This document shows, piece after piece, positions 43,402-52,233 of a stretch of 64,000 nt of DNA. This stretch comes from Bacteroidetes bacterium UBA1935. GTDB taxonomy: Bacteria; Bacteroidota; Bacteroidia; Chitinophagales; Chitinophagaceae. The notes beneath the pieces were generated by a model. It was not told the origin of the DNA and made no database searches. It saw only the letters and a list, made by a program, of their open reading frames with translations. How positions within the stretch are numbered: position 1 is the stretch's first letter; the number at the start of each line of letters is the position of its first letter. Position numbers and translations under genes: made by a program. Location of the stretch: assembly GCA_002337045.1 (NCBI GenBank), contig DDFF01000012.1, forward strand, positions 62,001 to 126,000. The letters are read 5' to 3'.

Positions 43402-44850
43402 CTAAAATACAACTTTGGCAAAGCAGATTTGCCTTTTCCTTAAACAAGGGATAATTATTTCTCTGGCAGATACCTGTTTGGCTTGTCTTGGCATCCAGTC
43501 AGCGTCATCATTGCCCTGATTGGTTGTAAGTGCCTGCATCAGTATTTTGCCATCTGCCTCTACGCTTGCCAGCTGTACACGAGAGCGCGAAGAATTGAAG
43601 TCATTGAAGAGGAAACCCAATGCGCCACCGGTATTTACCATTGCAAAAGAAGAGAACATACCTCCGTCTTCTTGAGAATATTGGTCTTTGCGTATAAATG
43701 AGCGCCATTGTCTATTACCCTCCCCATCGTAAGACATCACCATTATATCTCTGTAATTGTATTCACGGACAGATGCACCCATAGTAGGATAATAGAATGA
43801 ATAATAACCCATACCCGGAGAGTAGCTGTTTCTGGTACTGACAAAATAGTCTTCTGCTATCAGCACAAAACCTCCATCATTTTTCACTATCAGGTTGCGT
43901 ACCATAAAATCGCTATATGCTTTCTTTTTCTTCGCCTCTTCTGGCACATTATCTCCAAATGGCATCAACTTCAATGGTTCATAACTACCTGTCTTTATGT
44001 TGTAGTAAGAGTATAATACACCTTCATAAAGGCTATTCTTTTTATCAGCATAAAAACCTGCTATGTAGATTTTATCATTATTCACATCCAGCTTCATATA
44101 CGTACCTGCTGCATACTTCAGGCTCAAAGGGAGTTCTTTGGCAGTAAACTTTCTTTCTGCCTGAGGTAACACTAATAGCATCAACTGATCGGCATAATTA
44201 CGGCCTCCTGTAGGCGTATATGCTGGTAGATAAAAAGTACCATCGTTATGTAATAGCCCCTCTCCTACTTCAGCATCATTATCCAATGTATAAGAGGTAT
44301 GGCATTTGCTTAAAACAGTCAGTTGATTATCCAACCATGTAGCATCAATATTAATAGCAGCGCCTTTTATAGTGGTTTCATACACCATTATTTTCTTCTT
44401 ATCATCCGATACGATGGTTTTAAAATAGTTTCTTGAGTTGCCAAAGAAAGGTTGCTTTGAAGCATCAATAACTATCGGGCGTTTTTGCAGAATACCCTTA
44501 TCATCCAGCAATGCTGCATACTGTGTTATCTTGCCAGATTCTACAGACTGGTAGAATACAACCATACGATTGTCAGTTATAATAAAACGTGTATCATATA
44601 CTTTTCCGGAAAAGAAGTCGAGCAGTACTGTTGCTACTTTCTGCATATTGTCATCGTATGCGTCCAGATAGTAGCCATTGTTATTGCTGCGGTATATATA
44701 TTGCAACCCATTTATTTTGCCGGCTACGGCATAATCACCATTGCGCCAGTCGTAGTTTTCGTACTGAGTATAATAGACTTCCTGTGCCTGTACACTATAT
44801 AACGATAAGCATGTCAGTACATAAGCCAACAGTATCTTCAAGGTTTTCAT
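43402..44850 (-). CDS. Secreted protein of unknown function
   Basis: The 482-residue product has a signal peptide (LLAYVLTCLSLYSVQAQ). The remainder is a Tyr/Asn-rich beta-strand pattern recalling a beta-propeller, with recurring blocks of the type NNDKIYIAGFY and NDGGFVLIAEDYF. No sorting domain is visible at the C-terminus (CFAKVVF), so it is probably periplasmic. It is part of the purQ gene series. Family not recognised. Confidence 0.75.
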   Translation of the reverse strand: MKTLKILLAYVLTCLSLYSVQAQEVYYTQYENYDWRNGDYAVAGKINGLQYIYRSNNNGYYLDAYDDNMQKVATVLLDFFSGKVYDTRFIITDNRMVVFYQSVESGKITQYAALLDDKGILQKRPIVIDASKQPFFGNSRNYFKTIVSDDKKKIMVYETTIKGAAINIDATWLDNQLTVLSKCHTSYTLDNDAEVGEGLLHNDGTFYLPAYTPTGGRNYADQLMLLVLPQAERKFTAKELPLSLKYAAGTYMKLDVNNDKIYIAGFYADKKNSLYEGVLYSYYNIKTGSYEPLKLMPFGDNVPEEAKKKKAYSDFMVRNLIVKNDGGFVLIAEDYFVSTRNSYSPGMGYYSFYYPTMGASVREYNYRDIMVMSYDGEGNRQWRSFIRKDQYSQEDGGMFSSFAMVNTGGALGFLFNDFNSSRSRVQLASVEADGKILMQALTTNQGNDDADWMPRQAKQVSAREIIIPCLRKRQICFAKVVF

Positions 44851-44894
44851 AACACCAAATGTAGCAGGTATTAATGATAAAACTCGGTTAAAAA

Positions 44895-45302
44895 TTAGTC
44901 AAGAAAACGCGACTTTAATTCAGGAGTCGGCAGCATACAGTTATCTCTTTTACCATACCATTTATACCTGTTTCGGGCAATAAAATCATACACTGCATCT
45001 CGGATAAATCGGGGTACCACCCAAGCAATAACTGATAGTTTATAAACACCACCCAACATCTGTAAAAGCTTGATTGCTGCTGAAGACTTTGCGTATAGCA
45101 TGCCATCTATTTCTAACAATACACTCTCGGGAATCTTTGATTTTTCAGGGAAGCGAGACATTAGCATTGACCTCCCTGCCTCTGATTGCAGGGATGCAAA
45201 CCTGAATTGTTCTTGCTGATCTCTTTTTATCACCCACTGTACCGCGGCATTGCAAAGATTGCAAACACCATCAAAATACAATATCGGATGACCTTGCTTC
45301 AT
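44895..45302 (-). CDS. DCC-family thiol-disulfide oxidoreductase (DUF393)
   Basis: The 135-residue product has the family signature ILYFDGVCNLCNAAVQWVIKRD (redox Cys14 and Cys17), then FRFASLQSEAGR and a C-terminal WVVPRFIRDAVYDFIARNRY. Members are small thioredoxin-like proteins of uncertain role. Its ATG shares one base with the stop of the preceding lipoprotein gene, so the pair is coupled. Confidence 0.9.
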   Translation of the reverse strand: MKQGHPILYFDGVCNLCNAAVQWVIKRDQQEQFRFASLQSEAGRSMLMSRFPEKSKIPESVLLEIDGMLYAKSSAAIKLLQMLGGVYKLSVIAWVVPRFIRDAVYDFIARNRYKWYGKRDNCMLPTPELKSRFLD

Positions 45303-45595
45303 TATTGTTGTACAGGGAGGACTGTTGGTTCAATAGGCTGCGGAGGCACTGTATTCTGTTCCGGATGCGCTGCCCTGTAGGCATCTACGATAGAGTCTGC
45401 TATTGCCTTCACCTCTATGGCCGACCTGCGGTCCAGATCTTCAGCAGCTTGTTTATTCAGGTATTCTACCCTTGTAGCAAATATAGAATCCGCTTTAGCC
45501 CTAATTTCCTTGGTTGTCAATGTTTTTTGCTCTTCCTGACAAGCAGAAAAACTAATAGCAGATAATAACCCGACAGCCAAAACAACTTTTTTCAT
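45302..45595 (-). CDS. Small helical lipoprotein
   Basis: The 97-residue product has a lipoprotein signal (ISFSAC, Cys19). It is almost entirely charged helix (KEIRAKADSIFATRVEYLNK) and ends with a Pro/Gln-rich stretch (PEQNTVPPQPIEPTVLPVQQ). It is first of the minus-strand series ending with purQ. No family recognised. Confidence 0.7.
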   Translation of the reverse strand: MKKVVLAVGLLSAISFSACQEEQKTLTTKEIRAKADSIFATRVEYLNKQAAEDLDRRSAIEVKAIADSIVDAYRAAHPEQNTVPPQPIEPTVLPVQQ

Positions 45596-45738
45596 CTTGA
45601 GAACTTAAGAACGGTGCAAAGTTACCACTAACACAATGATAAAATGACAATAAGTAATCTATGGTTCACATTTTTTCAAATATTTAAGGATTTACTGTAG
45701 CAAATAACCTGCGAATTGCGGAAATTTACATAGAACCC

Positions 45739-46398
45739 ATGCGGAAGATTATTACCTACATACTAGTACTACTAACCCTGTTGGCTAAGGCAGACTATAG
45801 TTATGCACAGCCAAGAGGCAACGATACTATTCTGCTGGGCGGTATTGTAGTTGACAAAGATACTTTTGCCATGGTTTTTCTGGAAGATTTTTACCTGACA
45901 GGCAAACTACCCAGACATCTTGCTAAACAAAGAGAAGCATACAACAGACTTCGATACAATATCTATAAGGTTTATCCCTACGCAATAATTGCTGCAGAGG
46001 TACTGAAAGACGTAGATGTGAACCTGACCAAATACGAGGATGATAGGAAAAAGCGTAAAGAATACCTTAAATCTGTAGAAAAAGAGCTGAACAGGCGCTT
46101 TAAGGGCGAATTGGAGAATATGACCATCTCTCAGGGGCAATTGTTGGTAAAACTCATCAACAGACAGACTGGCAAAAACTGCTATGGTATTATTAAAGAG
46201 CTGAAAGGTGGTTTTTCTGCTGTAGTTTGGCAATCTGTTGCACTCATATTTAATAACAGCTTGAAGAGAGAATACGACCCTTATGATAGAGATAAGGAGA
46301 TAGAGAATATAGTAGTAGAACTGGAGGCCAATTACTATTATAAATACAAGTATCAACGTCAGAATGCACTGATACAGCAGAGTAGACGTAAAACCTGA
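45739..46398 (+). CDS. DUF4294 exported protein
   Basis: The 219-residue product has a signal peptide ending SYAQ. The DUF4294 core follows: YNRLRYNIYKVYPYAIIAAE, SVEKELNRRFKGELENMTIS and QGQLLVKLINRQTGKNCYGI. The family is confined to Bacteroidota and often lies near bshB1 or ribosomal genes; its function is unknown. It is upstream of bshB1 by 74 bases. Confidence 0.9.
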   Translation: MRKIITYILVLLTLLAKADYSYAQPRGNDTILLGGIVVDKDTFAMVFLEDFYLTGKLPRHLAKQREAYNRLRYNIYKVYPYAIIAAEVLKDVDVNLTKYEDDRKKRKEYLKSVEKELNRRFKGELENMTISQGQLLVKLINRQTGKNCYGIIKELKGGFSAVVWQSVALIFNNSLKREYDPYDRDKEIENIVVELEANYYYKYKYQRQNALIQQSRRKT

Positions 46399-46443
46399 TA
46401 GACACATAAATTGTCGTAATACATTTAATTACGGGCATATTGA

Positions 46444-46451
46444 TACCTTTG
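46444..46451 (+). promoter_or_regulatory. Promoter -7 element of bshB1
   Basis: TACCTTTG, 21 bases before the TTG start; a TTTA stands about where a -33 TTTG would be. Confidence 0.6.
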
Positions 46452-46472
46452 CAACCGTAAAACAATACAGAT

Positions 46473-47204
46473 TTGAAACTCCATATTTTAGCCATAGCAG
46501 TACACCCGGACGATTTGGAACTAGGCGCAGGTGGCACATTAGCCAAACATGCCAAAATGGGACAGGCAGTAGGCGTTGTAGACCTTACAAAAGGTGAATT
46601 GGGCACACGTGGCACACCTGAGCTAAGGCTGCAGGAAGCTGCCGATGCAGCTGCAATAATGGGGCTGGCTGTGCGCGAAAATCTGGGCATGCGCGATGGT
46701 TTTCTTGTAAATGATGAGGCACACCAACTGGAGCTGATTAAATATATCCGTAAATACCAGCCTGATATAGTAATAGCAAATGCATTGGAAGACCGCCACC
46801 CCGACCACGGAAAATCGGGCAAACTAATAGCAGATGCATGTTTTCTGGCAGGCCTCAGGAAGATAGAAACAACGCTGGATGGTGCCATACAGGCTGCTTG
46901 GCGCCCCAAAAGAGTGTACCATATGATACAAGACAGGTTTATTGAGCCTACATTTATAGTAGATGTGACGGATACGCACGAGGTTAAGATGGAAGCCATC
47001 AAAGCCTACAAGAGCCAGTTTCACAATCCTGATTCGGACGAACCGCTTACATATATTGCACAAGGCGGCTTTCTGGATGCTATAGAAGCCCGTTCTCTGT
47101 TGCTAGGCAAGCGTATTGGGGTTAAATACGGAGAGGGTTTTATTTGCGAAAATCTACCGGGAATTGACAATCTCGATGACCTATTATTGCCTCAATTGGC
47201 TTAA
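46473..47204 (+). CDS. bshB1: Bacillithiol biosynthesis deacetylase BshB1, TTG start
   Basis: The 243-residue LmbE/PIG-L-fold zinc hydrolase has AVHPDDLELGAGGTL (zinc His and Asp), GELGTRGTPELRLQEA, and the third ligand in NALEDRHPDHGKSGKL. It deacetylates GlcNAc-malate to GlcN-malate in bacillithiol synthesis; Bacteroidota use this thiol widely. The start is TTG at 46473: the in-frame stop at 46458 leaves no alternative and the N-terminus LHILAIAVHPDD is complete. Confidence 0.93.
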   Translation: MKLHILAIAVHPDDLELGAGGTLAKHAKMGQAVGVVDLTKGELGTRGTPELRLQEAADAAAIMGLAVRENLGMRDGFLVNDEAHQLELIKYIRKYQPDIVIANALEDRHPDHGKSGKLIADACFLAGLRKIETTLDGAIQAAWRPKRVYHMIQDRFIEPTFIVDVTDTHEVKMEAIKAYKSQFHNPDSDEPLTYIAQGGFLDAIEARSLLLGKRIGVKYGEGFICENLPGIDNLDDLLLPQLA

Positions 47205-47256
47205 CAACAGGGTATTCGGGGCGAAAAGAAGATTTTTTTGAAATTATTTTTTCGAT

Positions 47257-47290
47257 TTTGTCTTTTTAGTTTTGATTTTTATTACCTTTG
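47257..47290 (+). promoter_or_regulatory. Promoter of rpmB-rpmG
   Basis: TTTG (47257-47260), a 22-base spacer and TACCTTTG (47283-47290), 20 bases before the rpmB ATG. Confidence 0.75.
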
Positions 47291-47310
47291 CAGTCCTAAA
47301 TTTAAAAAGA

Positions 47311-47547
47311 ATGGCACGCGTTTGTCAGGTAACAGGCAGAAAACCCGTAACAGGTCACAAGATATCTTTCTCTAACAAAAAGGCGAAGCGCCGCTTCCTG
47401 CCTAATTTGCAGACTAAGCGTTTCTTCCTTGCAGAAGAAGACCGTTGGGTTACATTAAAATTGACTACAGATGCTATCCGCACTATTAACAAAAACGGTC
47501 TGTTGACTGTTGTTAAAGAACTGCGCGCACAAGGTCAGAAAATCTAA
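47311..47547 (+). CDS. rpmB: 50S ribosomal protein L28
   Basis: The 78-residue product MARVCQVTGRKPVTGHKISF is a standard L28. The start at ATG 47311 is fixed by the family; the frame extends upstream through the promoter but cannot be coding there. It begins the rpmB-rpmG-DUF4295 operon. Confidence 0.97.
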   Translation: MARVCQVTGRKPVTGHKISFSNKKAKRRFLPNLQTKRFFLAEEDRWVTLKLTTDAIRTINKNGLLTVVKELRAQGQKI

Positions 47548-47580
47548 TTAATAGTAAGTAAAGTAATAAACGCATAAGCA

Positions 47581-47763
47581 ATGGCTAAAAAAGGAAACCG
47601 CGTTCAGGTAATATTAGAATGCACAGAGCATAAAAATAGCGGTATGCCCGGCACAAGCCGTTATATTACCACTAAAAACAAAAAGAACACTCCTGAGCGT
47701 ATCGAGTTGAAGAAATACAACGATATACTGAAGAAAGTGACTGTTCACAAAGAAATTAAATAA
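47581..47763 (+). CDS. rpmG: 50S ribosomal protein L33
   Basis: The 60-residue product has RVQVILECTEHKNSG and GTSRYITTKNKKNTPERIEL, typical of L33. It keeps a single Cys, so it is the zinc-free type. Next to rpmB and DUF4295, as in most of the phylum. Confidence 0.97.
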   Translation: MAKKGNRVQVILECTEHKNSGMPGTSRYITTKNKKNTPERIELKKYNDILKKVTVHKEIK

Positions 47764-47787
47764 TCTTATTTAAAAATATTTTGAGTT

Positions 47788-47955
47788 ATGGCAAAAGCAG
47801 CTAAAACCGCGATAAAGAAAGACCCGAAACTGGCAGCGGAAGCTAAAAACTATACAAAAGTTATTAAAGCTGTACGCAGTCCTAAAACTGGTGCGTATAC
47901 CTTTAAAGAACAAATGATGCACAAGGATAAAGTAAAAGATTTCCTTGCTAAATAA
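47788..47955 (+). CDS. DUF4295 small basic protein
   Basis: The 55-residue basic protein (MAKAAKTAIKKDPKLAAEAK at the start, DFLAK at the end) matches the DUF4295 family. That family occurs right after rpmG in Bacteroidota and is suspected to be a ribosome-associated protein. Gap to rpmG is 24 bases; a terminator follows. Confidence 0.85.
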   Translation: MAKAAKTAIKKDPKLAAEAKNYTKVIKAVRSPKTGAYTFKEQMMHKDKVKDFLAK

Positions 47956-48008
47956 GCAGCCTCTATAGACTAAGTCTTATAGCCTTAGTACTTATAACCA
48001 TATTTGTC

Positions 48009-48032
48009 AAAGCCGCTCAAATGAGCGGCTTT
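48009..48032 (+). terminator. Terminator of rpmB-rpmG-DUF4295
   Basis: Perfect 11-bp stem AAAGCCGCTCA with TGAGCGGCTTT and loop AA, then a T-rich tail. Confidence 0.9.
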
Positions 48033-48103
48033 AGTTATTTTCACAAACCATTAAATGCAGCCTGTTCTTTTCTTCTATACATTTGCTACAATTGTATATC
48101 AAT

Positions 48104-48469
48104 ATGAAAAGAATTGTACTCTCATTCTTCCTCATACTACCCCTTGCTATGTATGCACAGGTAGACCTCAGTCGTGACCCAAGTAAGCCCTTGGTAGCAC
48201 CAAAGAAAAGTAATGCACAATTGCTGAAGGAATCTCAACAACCCGTTCAGGTACAAAATGATAGTATCAATAATGCTTCGATAAAGGCTAATGGTATAGT
48301 AACTAACCCATCTGCTACACAATATGGCGAGGGCGGAAGACTTAATCAACAATCTCAGCAATACAATCTTGGTGGTGGTACAAAAGCAACTAATACCATC
48401 AATTACGATAACGGCGGCAAGATACAAGGCAGTAGCACTACCATAGAATTTGGCAAGAAAAAGCACTAA
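48104..48469 (+). CDS. Small secreted protein, unknown function
   Basis: The 121-residue product has a signal peptide (MKRIVLSFFLILPLAMYAQ). The mature part is Gln/Asn/Gly-rich, with TQYGEGGRLNQQSQQYNLGG and GTKATNTINYDNGG resembling short beta repeats. No family recognised. A TACATTTG -7 element at 48078-48085 supports ATG 48104 over an earlier TTG. Confidence 0.65.
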   Translation: MKRIVLSFFLILPLAMYAQVDLSRDPSKPLVAPKKSNAQLLKESQQPVQVQNDSINNASIKANGIVTNPSATQYGEGGRLNQQSQQYNLGGGTKATNTINYDNGGKIQGSSTTIEFGKKKH

Positions 48470-48516
48470 CGTAGTTTCGACATTTTTCGTTATATTACAA
48501 TATAAACAGCCTTTTT

Positions 48517-49116
48517 ATGAAGAAAACAGCACTCATCTTTGCGGCTATCTTTGCCCTATCTGTAAATACCAAAGCAGAAAAAATAAAACTGATAATTGAT
48601 GCCGCACACGGTGGTACAGATGCCGGTGCAAAATCGACCAATGGCGATAAAGAGAGCGATTTATGCATGCAATTTGCAAATGCCCTGAAAAACGAAGCTT
48701 CTAAAAAGAATATAGATGTAGTAATGGTACGTACTGCTGATGAATATAAAGCACTCAGTGAGCGTAATAATTTCAAGCCTGAGGCTGGGGTTAAGTCTTT
48801 ATACATATCATTCCATATGAATGCTGAAGACTCAAAAACAGCCAGAGGGGCGGTTATTCAATATAACAGCAAGGCTAAAGATGCTGCGGCCACCAGAGTA
48901 GTTGCAGAAAAACTTCAGTCCAGCTTCAACAGGCTAAATGACATGGGGACTGTAATAAATGAAAATTGCAAAGCCATGGTCATCAAAAGCAGTGAGATTC
49001 CTGCTATCATTATAGAACCAGGGTATGTTAGCAACCAACAAGATCTTCGTAGGCTGAAGGACAAAGGCATTCAACAAGAAATGGCCATGTTGATTGTAAA
49101 AGACATTATGGAATAA
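48517..49116 (+). CDS. N-acetylmuramoyl-L-alanine amidase (Amidase_3), catalytically complete
   Basis: The 199-residue exported protein has a signal peptide (about 1-20). Its Amidase_3 domain keeps every expected residue: zinc ligands His31 (DAAHGG), Glu46 (DKESDL) and His100 (ISFHMNA), and catalytic Glu167 (IIIEPGYVSN). It would cut the bond between MurNAc and the peptide stem in the periplasm. No SPOR or LysM domain is attached. A paralogue follows 100 bases downstream. Confidence 0.92.
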   Translation: MKKTALIFAAIFALSVNTKAEKIKLIIDAAHGGTDAGAKSTNGDKESDLCMQFANALKNEASKKNIDVVMVRTADEYKALSERNNFKPEAGVKSLYISFHMNAEDSKTARGAVIQYNSKAKDAAATRVVAEKLQSSFNRLNDMGTVINENCKAMVIKSSEIPAIIIEPGYVSNQQDLRRLKDKGIQQEMAMLIVKDIME

Positions 49117-49139
49117 GCAATCCAACTTATATTATATCT

Positions 49140-49168
49140 GAAGCTGTCTGTAATAGGCAGCTTCTTTA
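49140..49168 (+). terminator. Terminator between the two amidase genes
   Basis: Stem GAAGCTG with CAGCTTC closed by CT/GG pairs, then CTTTAGTTT. The second amidase therefore probably has its own promoter. Confidence 0.7.
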
Positions 49169-49216
49169 GTTTCAAATAAGAACCTGTATTTTTATACTGA
49201 AAATATTACTGCTAAT

Positions 49217-49831
49217 ATGAAAAAACTGATTACCGTAGCATTGTGCATCAGCACAATATTCCTTTCTGCCGATGTGTATGGACAGAAGATAAAACTCATA
49301 ATAGATGCAGGGCATGGTGGTAAAGACCCTGGTGCTAAGAGTAAAGCAGGAGATAAAGAAAGTGATTTGACTTTGATGATGGCTGAAACATTGCAGAAAA
49401 TGGCACAAGAGAATAATATTGAAACTGTAATGACCCGCACCAAAAAAGACCAGACATTAACACACGAACAACGTAGCGGCTACAAACCCGAAGCAGGATA
49501 TAAAGCCTACTACATATCCCTGCACATGGACAAGGATAAAAACGCCTCTACCAGAGGAAATAAATTGTACTACAATATCAAAGCTGTAAACTCAGGCATC
49601 AGCATGAAACTGGCAGATAGGATAAGCATAGGGCTGGAGCGTATCAATGGTAATAAATCTAAAAAAGAAGATAGTGAGGCAATCATTCTGAAGCGAAATA
49701 CCATACCATCTGTAATGGTATATTATGGTTATGCTACCAACTTGCAGGATGTGAAAATGGCCAAAGACCCTGCATATCAAAGGGAAATTTCTATGCTGAT
49801 AATAAGAACTATTTTAGAAACAAGGTATTAA
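49217..49831 (+). CDS. Amidase_3 paralogue lacking the catalytic Glu
   Basis: The 204-residue product has a signal peptide (to about residue 22, VYGQ). It retains the zinc ligands His33 (DAGHGG), Glu48 (DKESDL) and His103 (ISLHMDK). The catalytic Glu is replaced by Tyr169 in VMVYYGYATN, the position of Glu167 in the neighbour. It may bind but not cleave peptidoglycan, or act with altered chemistry. It arose by tandem duplication; the frame is intact, so it is not decaying. Confidence 0.85.
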   Translation: MKKLITVALCISTIFLSADVYGQKIKLIIDAGHGGKDPGAKSKAGDKESDLTLMMAETLQKMAQENNIETVMTRTKKDQTLTHEQRSGYKPEAGYKAYYISLHMDKDKNASTRGNKLYYNIKAVNSGISMKLADRISIGLERINGNKSKKEDSEAIILKRNTIPSVMVYYGYATNLQDVKMAKDPAYQREISMLIIRTILETRY

Positions 49832-49851
49832 TATGGAAATGACGGTAATAA

Positions 49852-49884
49852 AAAAACTCCCTGATAACACAGGGAGTTTTTATT
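49852..49884. terminator. Bidirectional terminator
   Basis: Stem AAAAACTCCCTG with CAGGGAGTTTTT and loop ATAACA, between the convergent amidase paralogue and the FG-GAP gene. Confidence 0.92.
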
Positions 49885-49901
49885 ATGTTAAATCTGCACT
49901 A

Positions 49902-52142
49902 TTACCTTACTATACTTACAGGAACAGCAGACTGTCCCGCAGCACTGCTTACTATACAGTAATACATACCTTGTGCAAGGTTGCTAACATCTATCTGGGT
50001 GTTTTCTTCTCCTGCACCAATCTCTTTAGTGATTACTTTTTGACCAGTTACTGATACTAATGAAAGTTTCAAACCATCTTTAGAATAACCTTTTTCCCAA
50101 GTTACTGTCAGCAAGTTGTTTGCAGGATTAGGATATACAGTAACATTCCCGCTAACTGACAGTGCATTTTCTATTGATGTATTGAAGTACTGCTTGTAAA
50201 GGAATACACCACCACCACCATTACCAATCAACATTTCCATACGGCCATCACCATCAATATCTGCAACAACAGGCGTTGCACGGTCTTTCACATTGATGTT
50301 ACAGTACATAGAATCTAGCCTTGTATAATTGCTGATGCCTTTTCCTATACCATCATACCAATAAATAACACCGGTTGTAGAACCAATAAGTAAGTATGGT
50401 TTTCCTGTATTGTCTGTCTGGCCTATGAAAGGCGTAGTATACGTTGTAACGATATTTCCTGCTTCTTCCTGAATCCTGATACCACCCAGCGCTTCTGTAA
50501 CTTTAACAAGCATAGGGACAGGCGTACCACCTGCATTTCTATAATATATCAACTTGCCTATCTGATTGCCTGATACGATATCATTCTTTCCATCTCCATC
50601 TATATCATATATAACAGGCGTTGCATAGTCGCCAACATCCAATTTACCACTTTGATCATTCAGCGTGATAGGAGGAGTTGTAAAAACAGGCTTTACACTA
50701 GCAGATGCTGCTGTATTTTTGTAAAACTGCATTGTGCCATCATTCATACCCATCAACATGTCATCCAGTCCATCACCATTCAAATCACCAAACGCAAGCT
50801 TTACGCCTACTGTATTGTTTGCCCAGTAGTTCATAAAATCGGTGTCCATTAATTCGAAAGACTTGGTTGTAGCCGTAGATGTGTTTTCATAATACGCTAT
50901 TCTTGACCTTAACTTACCCGTAGAGGCTTGGTAAAACCCTTCTGAGGATATAAATATATCCGGCTTGCCGTCTTTGTTATAGTCATATACTACAGGGTAA
51001 GAATACTGCCCCATGTCTATCATATCGCCAATAATCAACGTATCTGTTACATAGGTATAGTTAGGGTTTGAGTTTGTACCCTGATTTTTGAAATAAGCAA
51101 GACTCTTATAGTTTTCAGTGTTTGCCAAATTGGGGCTGAACACCAAATCATTATTACCATCATTGTCTATATCTATCCAGAAGGCTGCTGGCATAACAGG
51201 CATGTACAGTTGTTTGCCATTACTACTCCATATAGAATCCTGCGATACAAATGTGTCTTTAGGATAGCTAAGATTTGATTTACCATTCCTCAAAAACTGT
51301 ATATCAGAGAATGACACATTACCATTCAGCATATCGTAGTCGCCATCACCATCATAGTCCAGCAAACATATCGTATTGCCCGAGTGGGTTGTTTTTTGAC
51401 AAGTAACACCAGACTGGCTGCAATGAACACCCAATACTAATGTACGCTCATACAGTTGACGACTCTTGCCCCAGCATTCATCCATATAACACATCCTGAT
51501 GCTATCTGCAGGAAGCCCGTTTTCTTTCTGGCAATTTCTGTAATAACCAATGAACATACCATACTGATCGTAAGACACAACATCCAGATCACCATCCTTA
51601 TCAACATCTATTATAGCAGGCATATCACCACGTCCTACATACACATTGACAGAGCCATTACCTTTAGTATCGTAACGCAGCTCTCTATAATATTTAAATG
51701 CCAGTGATTTTTGTGATCCTGAACCTTTATAATATCCTCGGTAAACACTCACACCGTCATTACCAAAATTGAAAAGGTCTTTTATACCATCTTTATTGTA
51801 ATCCTCCAGTTTCAGATACTCAAAAACATCGGGGAAGTTTTTCTGATAATTACCATCATATACATATTTAGGATTGCCGGGTATAGAACTTTGGTTGATA
51901 AATGTTTTGATAGTACCATACCTGCTCTTGTCATATATTACCAGGTCATTAATACCATCACCATTTAAATCTGCAAGGCATGGTTGCGGATTGTTAAGGC
52001 CACCGGCCCACGCATACTGCAATTCCTTGCCATAAGCTTTTACTGTAGGCGGACCACCATACAGCATATACTCTTGGGCAGATGTACCTGCGCTGGCAAG
52101 TACTGATAAACATACTAGGGTAAAGTTTAGGATTCTATTCAT
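49902..52142 (-). CDS. Secreted FG-GAP/VCBS repeat protein with T9SS sorting domain
   Basis: The 746-residue product has a signal peptide (ASAGTSAQ). Many FG-GAP/VCBS calcium-binding blades follow, each with a loop of the type DLNGDGINDLVIYD, DVDKDGDLDVVSYD or DIDGDGKNDIVSGN, indicating an integrin-like beta-propeller. The C-terminus is a type-A sorting domain (VYPNPANNLLTVTW to PVSIVR). It is likely a surface adhesin or scaffold. It is monocistronic. Confidence 0.9.
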   Translation of the reverse strand: MNRILNFTLVCLSVLASAGTSAQEYMLYGGPPTVKAYGKELQYAWAGGLNNPQPCLADLNGDGINDLVIYDKSRYGTIKTFINQSSIPGNPKYVYDGNYQKNFPDVFEYLKLEDYNKDGIKDLFNFGNDGVSVYRGYYKGSGSQKSLAFKYYRELRYDTKGNGSVNVYVGRGDMPAIIDVDKDGDLDVVSYDQYGMFIGYYRNCQKENGLPADSIRMCYMDECWGKSRQLYERTLVLGVHCSQSGVTCQKTTHSGNTICLLDYDGDGDYDMLNGNVSFSDIQFLRNGKSNLSYPKDTFVSQDSIWSSNGKQLYMPVMPAAFWIDIDNDGNNDLVFSPNLANTENYKSLAYFKNQGTNSNPNYTYVTDTLIIGDMIDMGQYSYPVVYDYNKDGKPDIFISSEGFYQASTGKLRSRIAYYENTSTATTKSFELMDTDFMNYWANNTVGVKLAFGDLNGDGLDDMLMGMNDGTMQFYKNTAASASVKPVFTTPPITLNDQSGKLDVGDYATPVIYDIDGDGKNDIVSGNQIGKLIYYRNAGGTPVPMLVKVTEALGGIRIQEEAGNIVTTYTTPFIGQTDNTGKPYLLIGSTTGVIYWYDGIGKGISNYTRLDSMYCNINVKDRATPVVADIDGDGRMEMLIGNGGGGVFLYKQYFNTSIENALSVSGNVTVYPNPANNLLTVTWEKGYSKDGLKLSLVSVTGQKVITKEIGAGEENTQIDVSNLAQGMYYCIVSSAAGQSAVPVSIVR

Positions 52143-52233
52143 AACGTATAGATAATAATCAATATTAAATGTTCTATAAATTTAAGACAAATACCAACAC
52201 TAAACGTGTAACATTGGTCACTTATACAGACAA

